From: Gerris lacustris
Taxonomy: Eukaryota > Arthropoda > Insecta > Hemiptera > Gerridae
DNA length: 64,000 bases
Assembly: GCA_951217055.1 (NCBI GenBank)
Contig: OX578280.1
Span: 66,126,513-66,190,512, forward strand
Direction of reading: 5' to 3'
Positions 22,678 to 34,029 of this stretch are shown piece by piece. Position numbers and translations under genes: made by a program. Every line of letters starts with the position of its first letter. The first letter of the stretch is position 1. The notes below the pieces were generated by a model. That model was not told the origin of the DNA, made no database searches, and saw only the letters and a program-made list of their open reading frames with translations.

Positions 22678-23253
22678 TTATCTACGATTGATACGAAATA
22701 TAAACATTGTATCTCTGTTTAGATGCGTAGAAAGTGATTCTTTACGTAGTTGTATTCATTGAGCATGCGCGTCTCATAGTTCTAAAGAATTCCTCTACTT
22801 TACACTCCACCCTAGGGCGGTAAAGAAGAGGAATTCTTCAGCTTTACGCACGATTAGCGAGTTTGTTTACATTTAACAAAACTAATTTGCTGTTCTTTTA
22901 TTAAAGTAACTGTTTATATCGAGTTTTTAGTGAAAAACAATGAGTGAATCAAGTGACTTTGACAAAAATGTGGAGTATAGATTAAGGAAAAAGAATATCG
23001 ATTTAGATTTAAAGAATATTATTAATATTAAAGAATAATATAAAGATATTATCGTATATTATTAGTGATTTCTTATCAGGTACAGTGTTACCTGTTGCAA
23101 AAAATATAGAAGTTATCAAAAATAAAATTATTAATAACACAAGAACAACACTGTGTGTTTTGACCGTGGTCTATTATATTAAAAACTGACTGTACATGAC
23201 AACACTAGCGCACTCCTCTCATTTCCATGACTTCTTGGTCGACCTCTAGGAGT
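22678..23253 (+). mobile_element. TIR element fragment with short transposase-like start
   Basis: Left end TCTACGATTGATACGAAATA is the same roughly 95-bp terminus seen at 35866 and (inverted) at 40328. An ATG at 22940 opens MSESSDFDKNVEYRLRKKNI and stops at TAA near 23038. From about 22990 the sequence matches the 50550-50835 arm of the palindrome, ending GACTTCTTGGTCGACCTCTA. Reads as a deleted element whose two ends link both repeat families. Confidence 0.7.
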
Positions 23254-24616
23254 TATTACTTTGGAAAACACCTGTTGTTACCTGTGACTGGAGCTCTTAC
23301 AACTGTTGGCTAATTATTTGAACATGTTTTGCCTTGCTGAAATAGAGGCGGGTCGTTTCTTCAATGTACAAGTTGACTAAATGAGTCAGTGAGTCAACTC
23401 ACTCAATAATAAAATGGTCATTCTTTAAGAGTCAACTCGCAAATGAATGTGTCTGAGAGAGTCCACTTGAAATGAAACGAGCCTTAAAGAGCCAACTTGC
23501 GTATGAACGAGTCTATTAAATCAATTCTGTTTCTAAGGGACGGATTTGTGCTGATGAGCCAGCTTATTCATTTGTTTGTTCTTTCTTTGTTTTATTATTA
23601 TAATTTCTCATACCTGTTGCCCTGTTTTTTGTTTTTGCCCGTTGGCTTTAGCTTGTAAGTTTAACTTTAGCTATTAACCTACTAACTGAGTTTTTTATTT
23701 TACGATGCTACTCAACTGTTACCTGCCCCTGCACCTCCTTACCTTACTCTTACCTTATCTCAATCTTATTATTTTTATTGCCATTGTAATAATTTCACTG
23801 TTTTTTTTTTTTGTTTTTTTTCTCGTTCGCTGCCTTTTAGTGGGGCCGAACACTAATTCCTTTATCTTCTAATTATCTGTAAATTAGAGATTTTTCATGT
23901 GGAAAAATAATCTTTAAGCGAGGATTCTTAGCATTTTTTTTTTATTTATTTAATGAATGATGTCACAGTACCTAAAGACGAAAGTTGTTGCCAATGAGAG
24001 GAGGGGTTGTAATTGACAGTCAATTCATTTTAGTGAATTGGTCACTTTTGACTCGTTTGATTTAAAATAAATGACCTTGTCCATTTCCAGACTAAAAGCC
24101 CAGTGTTTAGGTTTGATTTCTCGGCACTATTCTCCTCTTCAACAACTAAGGCGGCATCCAATTTAAAAGAAAATTTTATAATTTTACTGTGAAAACTTTT
24201 TCTTTCGGTACGAGGACATTTTTCATTCAGGGGGGTTTTTGTTTATGAAAACTAGTGTTTGAGGGAGAGAATGTCCACTGAAGGTCCACCATAGGCAGCT
24301 TCAAGCCCTTCTTAGCATTACAATAAAACTTTGACACAGGCTTCAAGTTTCAGCTTAATTGTTCTACAAAGAATAGCTTGAAATTTTGTCTACTTAAAAA
24401 ATTTGAATACAATGTCAATGAGAACATATTTTTGAATAAAAGACACAGGTTATTTAATGAGTTATCAAACATTTAAGTAGTAAAATATTTTGTAATCATT
24501 TGCACAAGACAACTGATTTGAAATGTCTACGATTAACAGGGTGGGCAGAATGCATGATTAGACAAATAAAAATTGAGAGAGCGTCAGTGAAATGCATTCA
24601 TCTCAATTAACCCTGG

Positions 24617-25226
24617 AATGCTAATGGTAGTCGAATCGACGAGCACAGTTTGAACCTTAACCTTTTATGCTCGTATGAGATGGTGATGGGTACACCATTC
24701 TTCTGCAGTGCTTGCACTGGTTAGTAACACACCTGCTAGTGTAGCGGTAGAAGTCCTTTTGAGCATACACTCGTTTTCTGGCAAATTCCTGTCAAAGCTA
24801 CTTTGTCGATTCGACTAATAGTAATAAACGTAGGGAATTAATTGGTCGTCGAATGAGCCTATAGCCTGGGAAAATGGGCCTGGGGTAAGGGGTAATAGGC
24901 CTAGGGGTAAGGGGCAATGGGCCTAGGGTAATTGGCCTCAGGCCAGAGACCAGTGGCCGATAATCTGGGACCTGGAGCACTTAACAATGGGGCTTTTGGC
25001 CTGGGGCATGGGACCTGGTGCATTAATGTTCACTCAATTTCAGATTCTTCTGATGTTCCTACTAAGTTATTTGTCATCAAATGTTTGTATATCTCACTAA
25101 AAGATTTAATAATGATTTCTTAATAGTTTTCTCTTTATAATAGTGTAGTTTCAACCCAAAAAAATGTATTTTCTGCATATGTTAGTCGAATCGACAAAGG
25201 TTTACTAATACCAGCCATCCAATTAC
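24617..25226. mobile_element. Second, right-truncated copy of the GCTAATGGTA TIR element
   Basis: Starts AATGCTAATGGTAGTCGAAT and follows the copy at 12896-13516 through the GGGCCTAGGG-type array and the inner GTCGAATCGAC, but diverges at CCAATTACT just before the terminal repeat. No coding capacity. Confidence 0.8.
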
Positions 25227-25845
25227 TAAAAGAATAACACTTGGTTTTATATTCAACACAAATTAACATTTGTAACAAAAAGAATTCTTCCCAATCTAAT
25301 TAATAATTTTAAACTATTTTAACTTGCAATTCGTTTCCTTGAAATATTAAAGAACAGCTTGATGACACTCTGCCATCCTCTCAGGAGTTAGATGTTGATC
25401 AGTTGCATTTCTCTATGGCAGATTACAATAAGCCAAATTCACCAAAGCAGGGAATTAGAAGGTGAATAGTAAAAATAGATTTGGGTTTTATTGAAGGGAA
25501 CAATTTTTCACCCAATGCAAAAACTTTTGTTTTTTTCCTGATTGAGAGCGGTATTTAGGTAATTGCAGGAATAAGGGGTGGAGGGATGCTCTACTCATTG
25601 TTTGACACTACAGTCAATGTTGAGCAATTTTGGCTCTCGGATTCATGTTAACAATCATGTTAACTTGTTAGTCATAGGTAGCTGTTATTCCCAAAAAATA
25701 ATTGAATAATATTTAGTTTTAAAAAAAGAAAGGTTTTAATATATTAAAAAATAATTGTTCTCCAATATGAACATAATTTGGATCTAATGTGAGTCGACTC
25801 ACAGATTGGATTTGAAACAATACATCAACTACAGATAACAAGTTA

Positions 25846-26150
25846 GGAGCCGCTCAGCCTGCACAGTGTCTACTGAGGTGCATGCTCAGCAGACACTGTG
25901 TCTGCTAAGGTGCGCACTCAACCTGCACAGTGTCCGCTAAGGTGCACACTCAGCCTGCACAGTGTCTGCTGAGGTACACGCTCAGCAGACATTGTGTCTG
26001 CTAAGGTTCACACTCAGCAGACACTGTGACTGCTAAGGTGCACACTCAGCAGACACTGTGTCTGCTAAGGTGCACACTCAGCCTGCATTGTGTCTGCTAA
26101 GGTGTACACTCAGCTTGCACAGTGTCTGCTGAGGTGCTCTGTGCACGCTC
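25846..26150. repeat. About 36-bp tandem repeat (CAGTGTCTGCTAAGGTGCAC)
   Basis: About eight to nine imperfect copies alternating between ACTCAGCCTGCACAGTGTCT and ACTCAGCAGACACTGTGTCT versions, so two unit types are interspersed. AGCAGACACTGTGTCTGCT is itself a near-perfect inverted repeat, so the array can form hairpins. It lies about 350 bp beyond the stop codon of the tachykinin gene. Confidence 0.9.
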
Positions 26151-26496
26151 AGGTGGCCATATTATAAATCATAACAATATAAAACAAATATATCTAAATA
26201 TGTAATCGTTTAAATTAGGACCTGTCTTTTTTCAGTCGGTTTTTTTTCTTAATATACATTATGGTAAAAATGATTTGGAAATAACAAGGTGTGTTCTGCA
26301 GACTCCGTTAGAGTGGTCGTACAGAAAACAAAACTATCAAATCTATAACATTTCTATTCAAACTTAGATGGGGTTAATTTTTTTTTTTTTTTCTCAACTA
26401 CAGAATAAATAAATGTAGACTGGAGGTGACGGCCAGGACCTATCTGTCGGCAGACCGGTCCGAGTGTGGAGAGGGGTGTTGCCGGGGGTGGGGTCT

Positions 26497-26567
26497 TCAG
26501 TGCAACTGCACTTTGTCGTCCATCTCGCTTCCCAACCTGCTCAGCCGAGTCTCGGTATCCTCTAAAT
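26497..26567 (-). CDS. Tk: Tachykinin precursor, coding exon 4 (C-terminal spacer)
   Basis: Acceptor CTTTTTTTTTTCAG, then AT completing Asp, then [22 protein letters not shown] and TGA at 26499-26497. The two-base overhang matches the one-base overhang of exon 3. No peptide is encoded. Preferred over reading through exon 3, whose extension enters an intronic minisatellite. Confidence 0.85.
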
Positions 26568-29532
26568 CTGAAAAAAAAAAAGTTCCGTAGCTATCAAATA
26601 AGTGTTTAACTGGAGTTAAACTCTTAGCAGGCTTAGGTTGGTGCCTCTGTAATTTAGAATAATAGTGACAGCAAACTCTAATCTAAGAGGACTGTCTGAC
26701 AGTATGCTACTTCCTTACATCGCTACAGGGCTCCAGCCGTATGCTCAAATAAATTATTATTCGTTTCTAATATGTGAATATATTGTGCTTTGGGGTTTTA
26801 TACAGCATTATTTTGTTCTATGAAAGACCTGAAATTAATGGGTTTTTGGACGGTACTTTAGATGTTCACTATGAAACAAGAAGGACTTATTTGTGCCTTG
26901 TGAGTTCTAATTGTCTTACATGTTGAGACATAAAATTTATCATCTTTACTGCTCCTAAAATGTGAAAACTACCACAAAATATGGCTCCTCATCTCTTATG
27001 TAAACCTGTGTCTCCAACATTACAATTATCTCACCAGAAAAACTGGAAGTTACGTATGCACATTTGATTGGTAGTTTTGACAGTGATTTTGTAGTACCAC
27101 TTTATAATTATGATAACAGAATAGAGAAGTTAATAGAAAGTAACACAACCATAATCTCACCACTATTGTAGAATTGTAAAAGTCACCACAATTGTACAAG
27201 TTTTAACATATTAAGATTTTACTCTTATACTAAAAATGATCACTGACGCTGATATAGCTTCGAATACCTTTGTTGATTATAATATACAGTTGTGGTGAAA
27301 CTTGTTGTGTCACCTTCTATTCTTCTATTAACCTTTCTAGTCATAAGTTTGTACATTTACTAAATTTAACACCTTTGAGAGTTATTTATGAGAGCACATG
27401 TTGCTTATTAACCATTTGTAAAAATGTTTTATAATGCGATTGTAGCTTGACTTCATCTCTCATATCAATTTCTAAATTGTTTTTAACAGGAATTTTAGTA
27501 TATTTTTTTTCCTCAAGCAACTTTTCCTGATACCTCCAGTGGCGTACCAAGGCGGGTGCGTGGGGGGCAGGCCGCCCCGGGTGCCACGAGCCCAAAGGGG
27601 TGTCATTGTAGCAGAATGAAAAAAAACCACTCCAACATCATTTCTGAGAGGGTGACAAGATAATATCACGCCCCGGGTGCCACAAGACCTTGGTACGCCA
27701 CTGGATACCTCTATAGCTATCATTTGCGCTGCGGAAATTGAGTTTGAGTCCTGACTCTAGCTTAGGGTTCCCGCTCATGTTAATGGATTCCTAATTTAGT
27801 GAAATTGCTTTGATTCGGTTGCCAATTATACGGTTACAGCTATGGAGCGATATGCCAACCAGTCATCCATTACCTGTAGTTGCATGAGCTGTTTGGCAGG
27901 TCTAATCCTTCCATGGGCTTATGGCATGGCCCTAATTATTACCTATATAACTTTGACTGGGCGGTGAGTCTGACGTGTCCTTCTAATAGAGGGAGATATG
28001 GGATGTGTAAAGCAGAGCCAGGTGAAAGTTTGATATTGCCTTAGAAGATGTAAGACTGAGGAAATGAAGAGTGAATAAGACTGAGAAAATGAAGAGTGAA
28101 TACGACTGAGGAAATGAAGAGTGAATAAGACTGAGGATATGAAGAGGGGATAAGATTGAGGAAATGAAGAGTGAATACGACTGAGGAAATGAAGAGTGAA
28201 TAAGACTGAGGATATGAAGAGGGGATAAGATTGAGGAAATGAAGAGTGGATATGACTGAGGAAATGAAGATTCGTGGTGTGGCGGATAATTAGACTGTTG
28301 TTTTGCCATACCGGTGGTGCTGAGTGCAGAGTCCTGAAGAAGCTGGAGGAGGGACTGTATATCGTCGTCTGCTTGGTCTTTCTTGCCTCGAACGCCCATG
28401 AACCCAGAAGGTCCTTTCTTGCCTCGCATGCCGAAGAATCCTGAAGGTCCTTTCTTGCCCCTCATGCCGAAGAACCCCGAAGGGCCCTTCTTGCCTCTCA
28501 TGCCAAAAAACCCAGCCTGAGCCCTCTTGTCTTCCTCTATGTCCCACAGATAATCCTAAAAAACAAAAATGCATATATCTCGTCATACATATCAAAATTT
28601 CCCTAATAGATTATACAATATTCAAATATGAACTTAGATGTGAGTTCTCTAGGAGCACTACTGAATCTCCTGACGAATGGAAGAAACTGTTTTGGGTTTT
28701 ATCACTCTGTATTTCAGTTTTATTGAGAAGCATTTCTGCTACCCCACAGTACAATTGGACCAGCGCCAGCGGAATTAATCCATCTCTATTTATAAATATT
28801 ATATAGAGAAGAGAGGAGAAACTATATTTGTTTAAACTTTTATTGTTTAGCAAACTGCTTAGAGAACAAGTACTTTGACACCATGTTGAACAAACAAACA
28901 TTATCTGAATTTGTAATTGGAAATCCCAACCACTTAGCTCTTTAAATTTATGTCTATTAGACTAATTAGACCATGTCAGAGTATACACTAGTTCCAAATG
29001 GTAATGCCTTATTTTTTTCCATTATATAATCAGTGAGCAGGTTTTTTTCACTTATGTAAATATAATAATTAAGTGAATGGATTTGGTCGTTACCTGGGAG
29101 TCCTTCTTTCCTCTCATGCCCATAAAGCCCATCTGAGGAGCTCTCTTGTCGTACAATTGCAGTAGGTCCTGGGATTTCTTCCCTCTCATTCCTGTGAACC
29201 CCAGGGGAGCTCTCTTCTCTTCGTAGTTTAACTCGTCCTTCTTACCTACAACAGATCAATGGCAATATTATGCATTTCGCTAAAACCAAAGAAAAAAGGT
29301 TTTATCCAATTATTGGACAAGGTAATTTAGATTCCGTAATTTAAGTTTAATTGAATCAGAATGAAAAAAGATTATTTTAATATTACGAGAAAGTTGATTT
29401 TGAAGATGTGAAAATGCACGTCTACTTACCCCTCATGCCCATGAAGCCCATCTGAGCTCGCTTGTCTTGGGCTGCGGCGAGGTTGACGAGCGACGTCAGA
29501 GCGGCTGCCACTAACAACCCCTTCATTATCAT
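26497..29532 (-). CDS. Tk: Tachykinin-related peptide precursor, four coding exons
   Basis: Coding join on the minus strand: 29532-29430, 29245-29094, 28555-28312, 26567-26497; 570 bp, 189 aa plus stop. All introns are GT-AG and phases agree. Residues 1-21 form a signal peptide ([20 protein letters not shown]...). Seven peptides follow, each ending Gly then dibasic Lys-Lys: [46 protein letters not shown] twice, and GPSGFMGVR; the C-terminal Gly supplies the amide, so products are FxGxR-amides. Lys-Arg sites precede the first four. An acidic, Leu-rich C-terminal spacer ends DDKVQLH. These neuropeptides act through tachykinin receptors in insect brain and gut. The start codon and its acceptor lie at the edge of a tandem repeat (29518-29672); a noncoding 5' exon is expected upstream. 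Confidence 0.95.
27537..27703. mobile_element. 167-bp hAT MITE with duplication GATACCTC, in tachykinin intron 3
   Basis: TIRs CAGTGGCGTACCAAGG and CCTTGGTACGCCACTG, flanked by GATACCTC on both sides (27529-27536 and 27704-27711). A second inverted block GCCCCGGGTGCCAC lies just inside both ends. No coding capacity. The exact duplication implies a fairly recent insertion. Confidence 0.95.
28060..28270. repeat. 30-bp tandem repeat in tachykinin intron 3
   Basis: About seven copies of a GACTGAGGAAATGAAGAGTG AATA-type unit on the plus strand, starting about 45 bp inside the intron from the exon 3 donor (28311). Read on the minus strand in the exon 3 frame it stays open and gives an artificial [24 protein letters not shown] tail. 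Confidence 0.92.
28312..28555 (-). CDS. Tk: Tachykinin precursor, coding exon 3 (four peptides)
   Basis: Acceptor TTTTTGTTTTTTAG and donor CACCG|GTATGG. Encodes [11 protein letters not shown], then [24 protein letters not shown] twice, [12 protein letters not shown], and the acidic spacer [22 protein letters not shown]. The last peptide has Val in place of Met before the C-terminal Arg. Confidence 0.94.
29094..29245 (-). CDS. Tk: Tachykinin precursor, coding exon 2 (two peptides)
   Basis: Acceptor CTGTTGTAG and donor TCCCAG|GTAACG. Encodes the GKK that completes the first peptide, spacer DELNYEEKR, peptide [12 protein letters not shown], spacer [11 protein letters not shown] and peptide [13 protein letters not shown]. 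It ends in phase 0. Confidence 0.94.
29430..29532 (-). CDS. Tk: Tachykinin precursor, coding exon 1 (signal peptide, first peptide)
   Basis: Encodes [25 protein letters not shown] then AQMGFMGMR, with donor GAGGG|GTAAGT. The ATG at 29532 is preceded by a strong acceptor TTTTTTTGTTTCAG (AG at 29535-29534), one base upstream, so this exon very likely begins at 29533 and joins a distant 5' UTR exon. The third codon is also ATG. A start here is favoured because it gives a proper signal sequence; upstream ATGs in the repeat are out of frame. Confidence 0.93.
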
Positions 29533-29672
29533 GCTGAAACAAAAAAATCCCTTCATTATCATCCTGAAAGATCAACAATTCCTTCATTATCATGCTGAAA
29601 CAACAAAAATTCCCTTTATTGTCATCCTGACAGATCAACAATTCCTTTATTATCATGCTGAAACAACAACTG
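29518..29672 (-). repeat. About 32-bp tandem repeat carrying a splice acceptor and start codon
   Basis: Five units begin at 29518, 29549, 29581, 29612 and 29644 on the plus strand (CCTTCATTATCATGCTGAAAC or CCTTCATTATCATCCTGAAA G). Read on the minus strand each is a pyrimidine tract, (T/G)TCAG, then (C/G)ATGATAATGAAGG. Types alternate: units 1, 3 and 5 read CAG|CATGATAAT; units 2 and 4 read CAG|GATGA(T/C)AAT. Unit 1 is the real exon start. The ATGs at 29656 and 29593 are 63 bp apart and share a frame, but 29593 to 29532 is 61 bp, so they run out of frame with the prepropeptide. Confidence 0.95.
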
Positions 29673-29879
29673 CTTCATCATGCCAATACTTTACTCTTCG
29701 TTTACACTTCTCCGAAAATATCGAGATAATGGGTAAATTATTATCCAGTGGGCTGATATGTACTAATAATGCTGTGTAATATTTACAATATATATGAGCG
29801 GGTGTAAGTTTGTGGTTTGTTTTTGTTTAAATTCTGCTTGTGTTATAAGACTGCGTAAAGCAGAAGCACAAATCAGTTT

Positions 29880-30440
29880 CCCTTTGTATTTTTACTATTA
29901 CTACGTTTTTTATTAGCTTGCTTTCTTGTTTGTTTGTTTGTCCGGTACAAATCTGGAAATCGATTTCTAACTAACTTCCCGAATAGCTAGACATTTGAAA
30001 CTTTTAGCATAGATCAGAACACGATGACAATGCATTATTTTAATACTTTTAGCTATCTTTCAGCAGAATTTAATTGGTTTTCAGCAAATTTTAGTTCGGA
30101 AAGTTAGTTCGGGAAAAATCCGCAATTTATTTTATTTGTTTTGGCGTATCCCATATTTACGCAATCTTCATTTTGACGGGTCTCAAATTTGTGATAGATA
30201 AACATTGAATGACAGCAAAAACAGGAAATATCGATTTTATTATTTATCGATTATATTATTTCAAATATATCGATGGCACGGTTTAGATTTGGTGTTGGGG
30301 AGATCCGTTGTACAAAGATTTGTCCTTTTATAGGTTTAAGATCAGCTCTCTAGATAGTTGTCATTTATGTGAAGTAAATAAATTCGGAACTATTTCTTTT
30401 CACTACCATTATGTATTATATAACAATAACAATTATATTA
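29880..30440. repeat. Dispersed repeat, same family as 59640-62050
   Basis: Shares TTAGCTTGCTTTCTTGTTTG, AACTAACTTCCCGA(A/G)TAGCT, ACGGGTCTCAAATTTGTGA, AACATTGAATGACAGC and ATGGCACGGTTTAGATTTGG with the right end of the window, in the same order. This copy is shorter and lacks the foldback insertion; at 30145-30165 it shows the unoccupied equivalent of the 59906 insertion site. No intact ORF. Confidence 0.8.
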
Positions 30441-30444
30441 TCAA

Positions 30445-31550
30445 CATCAACATTACATATGATTCAACAGAAAATTTAAAAACGTAGTATATAAAAAGGT
30501 CTTTTTATCTTGAAATTATTATATCTTAATAAATAATCATCGCTTTTAAATTATAATAGATTATGGGCCCAGCATAATCAACCGTGTTATTTATTACGTA
30601 TGTATTGTTTAACAGGAATGAGTAACATGTACATGGAAATGTATGATGATAAATTTGGTCATGTGGAGAGGCAGGTAGTAAGTTTGATTAGTATTCGACA
30701 GTATTCCCCCCCCCCCCCCCCTATCCTTAACGTAAGAGACTCCGTTAGTTACACCAGTCCTATAGTCTGGACCCTACTCTTCGTAGAACCAGGTAATAGC
30801 ATAGAGCGACAATTTCATTATTATAAGATAATGAAATTTGATGTAGGCAAATACAGAGTGTAAAGATGGTAAATTAATGATTCTTCAAAACAATATATTG
30901 TTTACAAATAATACATATGGAATTATCTTACATAGACCTCTTGTACCTCTTTCATGATGAGTCGGTATCACACATTAGAGAAAAACACAGTTGAAGAGAA
31001 AGAGAAGACCATCACTAATCACAGTCACAATCACTAATATATCATGTATGTCTTTGTAAACATTGTATTGAATTGTTTTGAACGGTCATTTTCCATCTTT
31101 AAACGTGTATTAGTTATCAGTACTAATGTACTTCCAAAGTCATTCTTTAACCATCAGAATATCTAAAGGATGCTGGAGCAGCCGAGACCGGACAACTGTT
31201 TCAATTGCAGCCATTTTGTATGTAAACGCTGTTTGGTTACTGAACTATACCTTCTCCATGATAATTAGTATGGTTGACGGTTGACGGCATCCGATAGCTT
31301 AGTTAATGGTTAATGAGGAAGTTACTCAGTGGTGGGAGTCCATACTCTCGAGCAAGCATTTACAGGGACAATAGCCTGATGGAACCAATTTGACATACGT
31401 TAACTCAGGAATTGCGAATAGAAATTAAACACATTTGCTGTGCATTAATGCTTCCAAGCTAACTGAAGATAATGGAAGCAATATGATGGTTCTGAAGAAC
31501 GAACATTTTTTTATGTGTCCGATTATACAAATTCCAAAATAGAAATCCGT
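30445..31550. other. Intergenic DNA upstream of the tachykinin gene
   Basis: Holds a C16 run (30706-30721) and a moderately GC-balanced stretch (31140-31460) without a clear ORF. A tachykinin 5' UTR exon and promoter should lie somewhere upstream (higher coordinates) of 29672; I cannot locate it. Confidence 0.35.
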
Positions 31551-31554
31551 TTCA

Positions 31555-31900
31555 GACATCAGGTAACATTTTTGGTTCCGTGTCTGTCTTTCGCTCAATT
31601 TTTGCGATCCAACATCTTAAAAACTTCTCGTCCGATTTTAATGAATTTAGATGGTAGGTTATGATTAGCCTATTGTTGGTCCCATATAAGTTTCAACCTT
31701 CAACGCCTATTGCTCCTCTTTCACATAAGCACAAATTGTATACATTTATTTACACCTATATCTTCAAAAGTACTTATCTGATTTTTATGAAATTTGGGTG
31801 TTTTGTCGAAAGTAGCCCGTGGATAGCCCCAGATTAATTTCAACCATCTGCACTCTTTAACTTTTGCTAAATTGATACTTTATTTCATGTAAAAAATTGC
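31555..31900. repeat. Dispersed repeat, paralogue of 33690-33990
   Basis: CAGACATCAGGTAACATTTT through TTGTTGGTCCCATATAAGT and ACTTATCTGATTTTTATGAA to AACCATCTGCACTCTTTAAC is repeated in the same order at 33690-33990. Noncoding, likely a transposon fragment. Confidence 0.8.
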
Positions 31901-33689
31901 TTGTATACGAGTCTGCAAGACAGTGAGACATTTTCATGTAACGCTTTTTGGTAACACTTGTGTAACGCTTTTTGGTGTCGTTTTTTGGTAACGATTTTCG
32001 AGTTTATGCCAAAGTAAAGACATGAAAATGTCCAAAAATGTGAGCGTGCAGATTATTGCGTTTGTAAATTAGGAATTAAATCGAACATATGTAGGTAGTG
32101 CACGAAGAAAGAAAGTACGTTTCTTCTTTTCCAGTTTATTAAGAAGTAATCTTTTATCTTCTTAACCCATATTTTTATAATAAATGCAAAATATTATAGT
32201 TTAACAAAAATAAAAAATAATGTGAAAAATCAATTTTATGTATGTAAGTTTATTAGGAATAAAATTCCAAGGATTATGGCTTTGTCCCCTGGAGGGCAGG
32301 GGCAGGGGTGGGTAGGCCCTACATAGCGCGGTAGTGGTAGACGGGCAGACTCGAGTGAACACCTCCTTCACCTTTCTAACTCCCTGTTCCTATATCTTCC
32401 CTACTCGTGTGACGCTAGTTTGGTAACGCTTTTCGAGGTTATGTGTCATAGCCGAGACATGAAAATGTAAAAAATCAAAACAATTTAGACAGATTATAAA
32501 ACGGGGGAAACAGTTAAAATAAATAATGAGTTGTAAAAGCATAACATCAATAAAGTATGTGATAGGAATGCGAGGAAGCAATGTGCCACACTAATTGGCA
32601 GACTATTTCCTATTGTTACTATTTCTTAATGACTACTCTTGACAGCCAAGTGAGTCTTCGCATAGACTCAACATTACGCACACTTGTCGGAACAGGGCTA
32701 AATACCCAGTAAAAGATTCAGTGTGTGTGCTAGTGGTTGTTGAGAGGAAGCGCTGCCGGAATTAGCACCTCACCCTCAGGTCTGCGTTAATGGCTGACTG
32801 CCCCCCCCCCCCCCAGGCTAATTGACAGCCCCCTCCACTCTTAATCTGACTTTTAACTCCTCGCGGGAGAAACAAAATTAAACCATTTAAAATATAAGGG
32901 TGGTTGGAACTACTTGAGTTCAAACTCGGCCTCGACAAGGCCCGGTTAATATAATTTTAACAGTTTTCCCTGCCCCGAGACTTGCACCAAACTTATCAAA
33001 TAATTCCCTTTTCAATTGCAGGTGGAAAATACTTCTATCCATTTTTATATCTACTTCTATTTTTAGGGTCTCATAGTTCCTTCTAGAAACCCTAATGCCG
33101 AGGGTGTTGTGTCTGTCTGTCCGTCGCTCTTTGGTTCATGTCTCCCCGACCTTTCAAGCTAAGAAGTTAAATTTTAAACTCTGGCGCTTCTTTTTGACCC
33201 ACACATAGGAAAAATATAGAGAAGTATAACAATTAATGTGTGCGTGTGCAATCCGCACAAATGTGTGGTAAGGTAAACTCAAATATTAATTTTCGAGTGT
33301 GGTATTAAATGAAAGCTACTGAAGAGAGGATTACAAATATATAATATAAAAAAATTAAATATTGCATTCTTTAATGGTTTTATGAGTTGAAATATAAACC
33401 CCCACCCCAGCCACCCTATTTACGTCTAGTCCTAAAATTTTGAAATAATTTATCCAAACACATTAGTATGGGGTGATAAAAATTTTCCGAAAAAAAAAAT
33501 TTACCTTGTTATTATCGATGAAAAACATTGTGACGTAGGGGGGAACCAGGAACCCACTTGGTTCTTGTTTTTTTTTTTTTTTTAAGGTCTTCCATCTTAA
33601 TTATATTTTTACTTCCGATCTTGCAGAAGCTATGTGATCGTTCCGGAGAACGAAAATATTTTATGACGCCGATTTTAATTAATTCCAAA

Positions 33690-33990
33690 CAGAAATCAGT
33701 TTCAGACATCAGGGAAACATTTTGTTTCTGTGTCTGTCGAACCAGCTTATCTTAAAAACTACATGTCCAATTTAAAGAAATTTGTATGGTAGGTCATAAT
33801 TAATAGCTCATTGTTGGTCCCATATAAGTCTCAATCTTCTATTTTTCTCTTCAACATGCGCACAAACATACATTTAATTACATTTATATCTTCATAAGTA
33901 CTCATCTGATTTTTATGAAATTTGGATGCTTTGTCGAATGTAGACCGCAGATAGCACCAGATTAATTTTAACCGCCTAAGCTCTTTAACT
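33690..33990. repeat. Dispersed repeat, paralogue of 31555-31900
   Basis: Second copy of the element described at 31555, with about 85 percent similarity by eye. It directly precedes the 23-bp array that begins near 34030. Confidence 0.8.
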
Positions 33991-34029
33991 TTTCAATTTT
34001 AATGTACTATAGAAACATGCATATGTAAA

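Noticed and set aside
27983..28311. Open frame extending the tachykinin exon 3 for about 110 codons past GMAKQQ
   Set aside because: It reads through a GT donor into a 30-bp intronic minisatellite, giving a repetitive tail. Splicing at 28312/28311 to 26567 restores phase and gives an acidic spacer and stop instead.
29426..29656. 76-codon ORF starting in the repeat upstream of the tachykinin gene
   Set aside because: It overlaps the true coding exon out of frame and consists of repeat units. Kept only as a possible upstream ORF.
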